19,695 nt of DNA from Acidobacteriaceae bacterium (lineage in GTDB: Bacteria > Acidobacteriota > Terriglobia > Terriglobales > Acidobacteriaceae), in contig JASHUR010000136.1 of the NCBI GenBank assembly GCA_030039895.1, positions 1 to 19,695 on the forward strand, written 5' to 3'. Of the stretch, positions 14,817 to 19,695 are shown one piece after another. The notes beneath the pieces were generated by a model. That model had not been told where the DNA came from. It saw only the letters and a list, made by a program, of their open reading frames with translations, and did no database searches. How positions within the stretch are numbered: the first letter of the stretch is position 1; every line of letters begins with the position of its first letter. Both the position numbers and the translations under genes were made by a program.

Positions 14817-15525
14817 TGGCGCGCTCAGGGATAATGTCGACAAAATCGCCCGCTGTTAATTTGATTGATACCTCCAGCGCATTTTCCTGTTGCAATCTGT
14901 CCGATCTAGTGACTATTGATTGAGCGTGGTTTGCAACGCTGGCTGAAATCAGTTAGATTAAGGCGATTGGATAGATTTCTGCGCAGAGCGTGCAGACGAA
15001 ATATTTGTCGGGATTTACTCAGATTGGGGTTCCCTCGATCTGATACCCTTAAGTAGTATCCGTGTTAACGACCTCCTTGAAACTCTGCGCAATGCCTTGG
15101 TGCGGACAGTTGAGGCCGAAAGGAATGGCTGCTCGCGCTTAGGTCGCATTTCAGCGACAGCCGACTTCCGAAACGCCGAAGCTTGATTCGCGCTTGAGCG
15201 ATTGAAGCACTGAAATGGTGCTCCGGGTGATTGCGCCTGAGAAGCCTGACATTGCTTCGAAATGATCATCCAGAATAGGCGTTCATTTTGCGCCTTGCCG
15301 GGATCGCGTGAGAGCTGCTCGTTGGCATTGAGAGTATGTAGCGCCGTCAGAACAGCGGTGTAGATGACGGCCGCTAAACCCTGGCTTTATGGTATTTCGA
15401 GGAAGTGTGGACCTCGCTGAGCGTTCACCTGGCTTTCAACGCCTGACGGTCGCGTACGACGACAGGATGTAAGCTTCCGGTGATGCACTCTTCCTAGGGA
15501 TGCTCTAACCCCAAAACAGGTGATT
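14817..15525. other. About 700 bp without a convincing gene
   Basis: Between the padR promoter and the lipoprotein gene. On the plus strand a stop-free stretch at 14962-15186 (74 codons) contains a helix-like segment (NDLLETLRNALVRTVEAER) but no in-frame ATG at its beginning and no ribosome site; it might be a gene remnant. An 84-codon minus-strand frame at 15015-15269 overlaps it and has a composition typical of chance frames. An imperfect 19-bp palindrome (GATAC and GTATC arms, 15042-15060) lies inside. The end must hold the lipoprotein promoter; I could not place it with confidence. Many stops in all frames after 15190. Confidence 0.4.
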
Positions 15526-17832
15526 ATGACTACTAATGCCCCCCTCATGTCTCACTATGGGCCGAATTCGGCCTCATGTAGGGCGGTTCCTGCGCAAAAG
15601 AATCTTTCTCGCGGAACCGTATTCTTTATTTTTCTTTGCGCTGGACTATTGTTAAGCGGCTGCGGTACTTCCACTACCACGAGCGGGGCCTCACAGAACA
15701 CAGACCCGACGAAGACCACGCCGACTATCACCTGGGCAACCCCAGCATCAATCACCTATGGCACGGCGCTCAGTTCCAAGCAACTCGACGCCGCCGCCTC
15801 CGTGGCCGGGACATTTGCATACTCTCCCGCGGCGGGAACTGTACCACAGGTGGGAACGGACACACTCTCCGTCACCTTCACTCCCACTGACACCACCGAC
15901 TACAACTCCGCCACTGCAAGCGTAAGTCTGGTCGTCAATGCCGCATCCAAGACCACGCCGACCATCACATGGGCAACACCAGCCCCCATCACTTACGGCA
16001 CGGCGCTAAGCTCCACACAGCTCGATGCCACAGCCTCCGTGGCCGGGACGTTTGTCTACTCTCCCGCAGCCGGAACAGTGCCTGCGGTGGGTACGGATAC
16101 CCTGTCGGTCACTTTCACTCCGACTGACACCGCCGACTACAACTCCGCCACAGCCAGCGTAAAGCTGGTGGTCAATGCCTCCTCATCCAAGACCACGCCC
16201 ACCATCACATGGGCGACCCCAGCGCCAATTACTTACGGCACGGCGCTAAGCTCGACGCAGCTTGACGCCACAGCCTCCGTGGCCGGAACCTTTGTCTACT
16301 CTCCCGCAGCCGGAACAGTGCCTGCCGTGGGTACGGATACACTGTCGGTCACTTTCACTCCCACTGACACCGCCGACTACAACTCTGCCAGCGCCAGCGT
16401 GCAATTGGTCGTCAATTCCAGCGGCGGCGGCTCGGCGACGGGGACTCCATTGAGCGCCTGCGCCGACCTGACGCAGAGCGGAACCTACTACCTCTCGCAG
16501 GATGTAAGCTCCACTGGTACTTGCTTCTTTATTGACGCGAATAACATCACCCTGAACCTGAACGGACACACCATCACCTACGGCACAGGCGGAGGATCGG
16601 CAGGAACGCCTGGGATTCTTCTGGCGGACGCAAACTACGAAACGGACTACAGCCTTGCTCAGCGCGGAACCACAAATAACCACTCCGGATTCGTGATGTA
16701 TGGCGGCACGCTCAACGAGTCCCCAAATGCCGCCCCGCAATCCCGAGGGATATGGGTTTCCCAATACGATTACACAGGGACACCTCCGGTAATCCACGAT
16801 ATGACTATCAATACCTACACTCAGGATTCTGAGCCTATCTTTGGGACTATCAGCATGCCCGGCTGGCAAATCTACAACAATACTTTGAACTGGGCGTGTG
16901 TCAGCACATATCCGGCTACAGGGACTCCGTGTGACAGCAATCGCTATAACCTGTATGGTTACGCTATTTGGATTGGGGATGATCCGAACAGCGTTGGCGA
17001 AAGCGCAGCCCAGATTGCGACAGCCGATTTGATTACCAACAATAAGATCCTCGCTGCGCCTCAGGGTGGCATCTTTGATGATCATCAGAACGCTCAGCTC
17101 ATCAGCAATGACATTACCTTCGACGCTTATTTCGCAAATGATTACTGCATCGTAAACTACAGCGGAAACGGGCAGATCATCTCCAAGAACAACTGCCATC
17201 CGACCAACGGCCGCGGTATAGACGCAGAAGCCACAGACACTCAAGTCACAGATAACATCATCTCTGCTACTGAACTCCCACAAAACGCCGAGTATGGGGG
17301 CTGCGAACTTGGAGGCGCCGACGGCATACGCGTGCGGGACAACTTCTATCAGGGAGCTCCCACACCGCCTGTCAACGTCCTCATAAGTGGTAACACAGTC
17401 TCGGTCACGGCATCCAAGTGCCAGGGGAATGGCCTGCGGCTCACAAACCTGCAACCAGGGGACACGGTTACGTTTGCAAATAACATCGTAACCACTACCG
17501 GGACCAGCCCGCAGGTCGATTATGCAATAAGCTTCGACGGCGACAACCAGGCGCCGGTGACCTTCACTTCAAATACATTGCAAAGCGTCTATGCACTGGT
17601 TGAGGTGGACTGGGACGGGGCTAACGAAACCATAGGCTCAGGGCAAACCTGGAACGGATCACCCAAATACTTCGTCGATAACGAAAACGGGTATCTCGAT
17701 CAGGCAGACGATGGCCCTACCTTCTCACAGTCACTGACCATCGACATGACCGGCAGCGGCACCGTGCATTGCGGAACCTACGCAGCCGGGCCGGTGGTTG
17801 TGGGCACAACCAGCGTAGTCTGCAACCAGTAA
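15526..17832 (+). CDS. Surface lipoprotein with three Ig-like repeats and a right-handed beta-helix domain
   Basis: With ATG at 15526 the protein has 768 residues. Residues 31-46 are a hydrophobic core ending in the lipobox LLSGC (Cys46), so it is lipid-anchored. After a Thr/Ser-rich linker come three tandem Ig-like (MBG-type) repeats of 79, 80 and about 77 residues (63-141, 142-221, 222-298), each with TPTITWATP, ITYGTALSS, AGTVP and TPTDT.DYNSA. A Gly/Ser linker leads to a region (about 305-740) rich in Asn-bordered short strands (LNLNGHTI, ISNDITF, ISKNN, VTDNII, VLISGNTV, TFANNIV), the pattern of a right-handed parallel beta-helix as in polysaccharide lyases and C5-epimerases. No catalytic motif can be named, so it may bind or cut a polymer. 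AGG precedes the ATG by 5 nt; GTG at 15520 is an alternative. A long n-region (30 residues) is unusual; ATG at 15547 would shorten it. Confidence 0.88.
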   Translation: MTTNAPLMSHYGPNSASCRAVPAQKNLSRGTVFFIFLCAGLLLSGCGTSTTTSGASQNTDPTKTTPTITWATPASITYGTALSSKQLDAAASVAGTFAYSPAAGTVPQVGTDTLSVTFTPTDTTDYNSATASVSLVVNAASKTTPTITWATPAPITYGTALSSTQLDATASVAGTFVYSPAAGTVPAVGTDTLSVTFTPTDTADYNSATASVKLVVNASSSKTTPTITWATPAPITYGTALSSTQLDATASVAGTFVYSPAAGTVPAVGTDTLSVTFTPTDTADYNSASASVQLVVNSSGGGSATGTPLSACADLTQSGTYYLSQDVSSTGTCFFIDANNITLNLNGHTITYGTGGGSAGTPGILLADANYETDYSLAQRGTTNNHSGFVMYGGTLNESPNAAPQSRGIWVSQYDYTGTPPVIHDMTINTYTQDSEPIFGTISMPGWQIYNNTLNWACVSTYPATGTPCDSNRYNLYGYAIWIGDDPNSVGESAAQIATADLITNNKILAAPQGGIFDDHQNAQLISNDITFDAYFANDYCIVNYSGNGQIISKNNCHPTNGRGIDAEATDTQVTDNIISATELPQNAEYGGCELGGADGIRVRDNFYQGAPTPPVNVLISGNTVSVTASKCQGNGLRLTNLQPGDTVTFANNIVTTTGTSPQVDYAISFDGDNQAPVTFTSNTLQSVYALVEVDWDGANETIGSGQTWNGSPKYFVDNENGYLDQADDGPTFSQSLTIDMTGSGTVHCGTYAAGPVVVGTTSVVCNQ
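15712..16419 (+). repeat. Three tandem in-gene repeats of about 237-240 bp
   Basis: Units at 15712-15948, 15949-16188 and 16189-16419 encode the Ig-like repeats. Units 2 and 3 are nearly the same protein (two changed residues over about 77) but differ at roughly 19 synonymous codons; unit 1 is more different. Confidence 0.92.
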
Positions 17833-17837
17833 ACAAC

Positions 17838-17868
17838 GTGGCGGAGGATCGCGATGGTCCTCCGCCAC
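17838..17868. terminator. Hairpin between the convergent lipoprotein and FemAB-like genes
   Basis: A perfect 11-bp stem (GTGGCGGAGGA at 17838-17848 with TCCTCCGCCAC at 17858-17868) and a 9-nt loop lie 5 bp behind the lipoprotein stop and 24 bp from the end of the opposite gene. Its symmetry allows use from both sides. The following T content is modest (GTTGTTT on the minus strand), so it is a good but not perfect intrinsic terminator. Confidence 0.7.
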
Positions 17869-17892
17869 TTCACATCATCTTCATGCAAAGCT

Positions 17893-19008
17893 TTACCAGC
17901 CGGAGGGAATTTCCTTGCCAATCCAGCGCCGAATTCTGTTCTCCCACGCAGGCGGAAGCTTGGCCACGCACCTGCGACCGGCGTCTACAAACTGTTCACG
18001 ACGGTCATGACGGCGCAACAGCGTGCGGTCGATACGATAACGGATGATCGGTACGATGGGGCCCCCGAACTCCCGCAGAAAGCGGTGCGAGCTTCCCATG
18101 GACATCAGCGGAAAGCCCTGTTCACAGCCCCACTCGACCCCTCTCCACACCAGCATGTCATTCGGCCTGAGCGATTGGTATTCGGGCAGCGAGCTGTTGC
18201 GCGAGCATTCGATAAGCCCGTTGGGAAAGAAACGGAAGACATTACCCGCGATGATCTTCCCTTCATGACGCGCAAGCAACAGTAGTCGATTGCGGCCGGT
18301 GGTGCGATAGGCCAGATCCTCGGTCTCGAACGAATAGCAGTGCGTTCGCTTCGCGGCGCACCATTGTGCATAAATCTGATAGAAAGTCTCATAATCTTCC
18401 CGGGACTCCGCAGGTGATACCTCGACTCCGTGGCGGATTCCATAACGGATGCGATTGCGGCGCCTGTTGTCACACTGGCGCAGCAGTTTGTCCGCACCCA
18501 TTGACAGATCGAGCACGGCGTTGCCTACAAGCTCACGGCGGCGGTAGCCGAGATCGAGGAGCGGATCAAGAGGCAGCCACTCCCAACTATAAATGCTGAG
18601 CAACTTTGCGCCCTGAGCCTCGCGCTCCAGACCGAGGGCGAGCGCGGCAAGGACGGCGGCCTTGTCTGCGGCTGGGTCAATCTGAATCTGCGGGCGCGTG
18701 GGCAGGCCGCAGGCCACTTCGTCCCCCTCGTGAAATCCGGTTAACACGCCGGCGGCGGCATTACCGCGCAGCACCAGAATAGCGAACGGACGTTTGCCTT
18801 CAAAATACGGCTCTAGAAAGTACTCAGGCGAGGTATAGTGCGACGGCAGCGGAACTGCGCACAGAAGCTTTCGCCACGCGGACTCTAAAGGTGGCGGCGG
18901 AAAGTCATGCAGCACTGCAACGGACATCGCAGTGGCCGCATCGGCGGAACTCTGGCGCTCAACACTAGGCGGCATGGTTTGGACCGGCAACATTCGTGAA
19001 ATCTCCAT
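17893..19008 (-). CDS. FemAB/GNAT-like acyltransferase (BioF2-like domain)
   Basis: A 371-residue soluble protein. The C-terminal half (about 165-330) has the pattern of the FemAB-like/CelD acetyltransferase group: a basic helix LLRQCDNRRRNRIRYGIRHG (175-194), ESREDYETFYQIYAQW (201-216), RLLLLARHEGKIIAGNVF (241-258), SLPEYQSLRPNDMLVWRGVEW (273-293; substrate-helix region) and MGSSHRFLREFGGP (304-317). The first half (40-160) is probably a second, degenerate GNAT fold, as in FemX-type tandem proteins. Members transfer amino-acyl or acetyl groups to peptidoglycan precursors or to exopolysaccharides; in polysaccharide loci they are usually polymer-modifying. The substrate here is unknown. The ATG at 19008 has no ribosome site, while an ATG at 18993 has GGAG 9 nt upstream, so the protein may begin at residue 6. 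It is convergent to the lipoprotein gene. Confidence 0.8.
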   Translation of the reverse strand: MEISRMLPVQTMPPSVERQSSADAATAMSVAVLHDFPPPPLESAWRKLLCAVPLPSHYTSPEYFLEPYFEGKRPFAILVLRGNAAAGVLTGFHEGDEVACGLPTRPQIQIDPAADKAAVLAALALGLEREAQGAKLLSIYSWEWLPLDPLLDLGYRRRELVGNAVLDLSMGADKLLRQCDNRRRNRIRYGIRHGVEVSPAESREDYETFYQIYAQWCAAKRTHCYSFETEDLAYRTTGRNRLLLLARHEGKIIAGNVFRFFPNGLIECSRNSSLPEYQSLRPNDMLVWRGVEWGCEQGFPLMSMGSSHRFLREFGGPIVPIIRYRIDRTLLRRHDRREQFVDAGRRCVAKLPPAWENRIRRWIGKEIPSGW

Positions 19009-19055
19009 GGCGCTCGCAGAGCGCGTGGTTCAGCTGCATCGCCCTTGACGTGGAA

Positions 19056-19325
19056 TCAAAAGCCCGCCAGGTGAAGGAAAGTGCGAGTGACCCCCTGCGT
19101 TGCGAAGTGGATGAGGAAGGCGAGCAGACCACCGCATCCAAAAAATAATGCAACAAGCATGACGGCTCTCAGGGGAAACGCGCGGGTAGCAGTATTTCCG
19201 CGATAGTAAAGTGCAATTGGCTCGGAGTCGGTTTCAGCCATGGCCGCAATATCCACCTGGTCGCCCACCTTAATAATGAGCGGCCTGTCATATGCGGGAG
19301 CAACGGCCTCTAGCGATCTCTTCAT
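19056..19325 (-). CDS. Small membrane protein of unknown function
   Basis: An 89-residue protein (ATG at 19325; a TTG at 19343 would add six). Residues 10-45 are soluble with a strand-rich, acidic stretch (LIIKVGDQVDIAAMAETDSE), and residues 51-73 form one membrane helix (LRAVMLVALFFGCGGLLAFLIHF). It has no signal peptide or lipobox, so the N-terminus is probably cytoplasmic. I do not recognise a family. It lies 47 bp upstream of the FemAB-like gene on the same strand and could be co-transcribed with it; a role in the same envelope or polysaccharide process is only context-based. No clear ribosome site is visible. Confidence 0.6.
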   Translation of the reverse strand: MKRSLEAVAPAYDRPLIIKVGDQVDIAAMAETDSEPIALYYRGNTATRAFPLRAVMLVALFFGCGGLLAFLIHFATQGVTRTFLHLAGF

Positions 19326-19636
19326 ACTGGTGATCAGAAGCAAGTCAATCGCCAGACCTCTCGGGCGGAGACGAACTAAGATTGGAGAGCACTGAAGCGA
19401 CTGCCCAGCTGGCTTGTTGTGCGGCGAGAATGTAAACGGATATGCAACAGAATGCGCATATTGCAGAGCAGATCACCCCATTGGAATCAGATCGCAACAA
19501 GATTAAAGGCTAAAGTAGCTTTGGAGATTGAGTTGCTGCGAATTACGCAAGACGCCTGATCAGAGCGCTGTCGTAATCGTCGGCAGTGTTGTACCTGTTC
19601 AGGCCACATTGTGCCGGGTGTTTTGTTGGATAGATC
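19326..19636. other. About 310 bp without a gene, divergent intergenic region
   Basis: No frame of useful length is open here. It is AT-richer than the surroundings and separates the minus-strand small membrane protein from a possible plus-strand gene at the edge, so it should hold promoters for both. Two imperfect inverted repeats are visible: ATATGC with GCATAT near 19440-19463, and CGA(A)TTACG (19539-19547) with CGTAATCG (19572-19579). Nothing more can be named. Confidence 0.4.
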
Positions 19637-19695
19637 ATGGCTGGCGACGGAAAAGTGTCAAAAGAATTAGGAGCAACGCTGGTCCGCAAGGTGAC
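19637..19695 (+). CDS. Possible start of a gene cut by the right edge
   Basis: An ATG at 19637 opens a frame without stop to the window end (19 full codons, MAGDGKVSKELG...). TTGGA lies about 6 nt upstream as a weak ribosome site. The visible part is too short to name; it could be a chance frame. Confidence 0.3.
   Translation, partial: MAGDGKVSKELGATLVRKV

Noticed and set aside
15015..15269. 84-codon minus-strand frame in the gene-poor region
   Set aside because: Ser/Arg/Gln-rich chance composition, no ribosome site and no recognisable domain.
4605..15473. AGGATGTAAG shared by 4605-4613 and about 15464-15473
   Set aside because: Ten bases in two places are close to chance expectation in this length, and the second copy lacks the tandem TGTAAG partner.
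14773..15525. Insertion sequence or integrase remnant in the gene-poor region
   Set aside because: No terminal inverted repeats, target duplications or transposase motifs could be found.
16246..17454. 402-codon minus-strand frame
   Set aside because: Antisense to the beta-helix lipoprotein; the plus-strand protein has signal, lipobox and repeats, while this one has no recognisable feature.

Overview
The window looks like a chromosomal segment of an acidobacterium (Acidobacteriota, probably Terriglobia/Acidobacteriaceae). The strongest support is the pair at 11687-14772: a PadR-type regulator followed by a long FtsX/MacB-like permease with no ATPase gene beside it, an arrangement known from Acidobacteria (the ADOP permeases). 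The moderately high GC, the 'ITWATP..ITYG' type Ig-like repeats and the zinc-ribbon PspC protein fit the same group. Taxonomy is inferred from gene content only; no rRNA or other marker gene is present.

Left part (1-6366, all on the minus strand). Read in the direction of transcription there is a TPR lipid-free exported protein, a zinc-ribbon/PspC membrane protein, a membrane fatty-acid desaturase with its own terminator, and then a tightly packed copper-type operon: histidine kinase, OmpR-type response regulator (overlapping by 4 bp), a 65-residue copper chaperone-like HMA protein and a P1B copper ATPase that runs off the left edge. The kinase has almost no extracytoplasmic loop, and its start codon lies directly behind the desaturase terminator. 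A tandem TGTAAG repeat with an 11-bp period lies upstream of the desaturase.

Middle part (6478-9212) holds housekeeping and cell-envelope genes: an unrecognised small protein, thiD (thiamin precursor kinase), a short RlpA-like double-psi beta-barrel protein with a clear sigma-70 type promoter, and pyrF (OMP decarboxylase).

Right part (9300-19695) looks like an exopolysaccharide/cell-surface region: an O-antigen ligase/polymerase-like membrane protein overlapping a SAM methyltransferase, a large lipoprotein with three Ig-like repeats and a beta-helix domain, and a FemAB/GNAT-like acyltransferase preceded by a small one-TM protein. The padR-ADOP pair sits inside this region on the opposite strand. 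About 700 bp between padR and the lipoprotein carries no convincing gene. No tRNA, rRNA, CRISPR array, insertion sequence or phage gene was seen.
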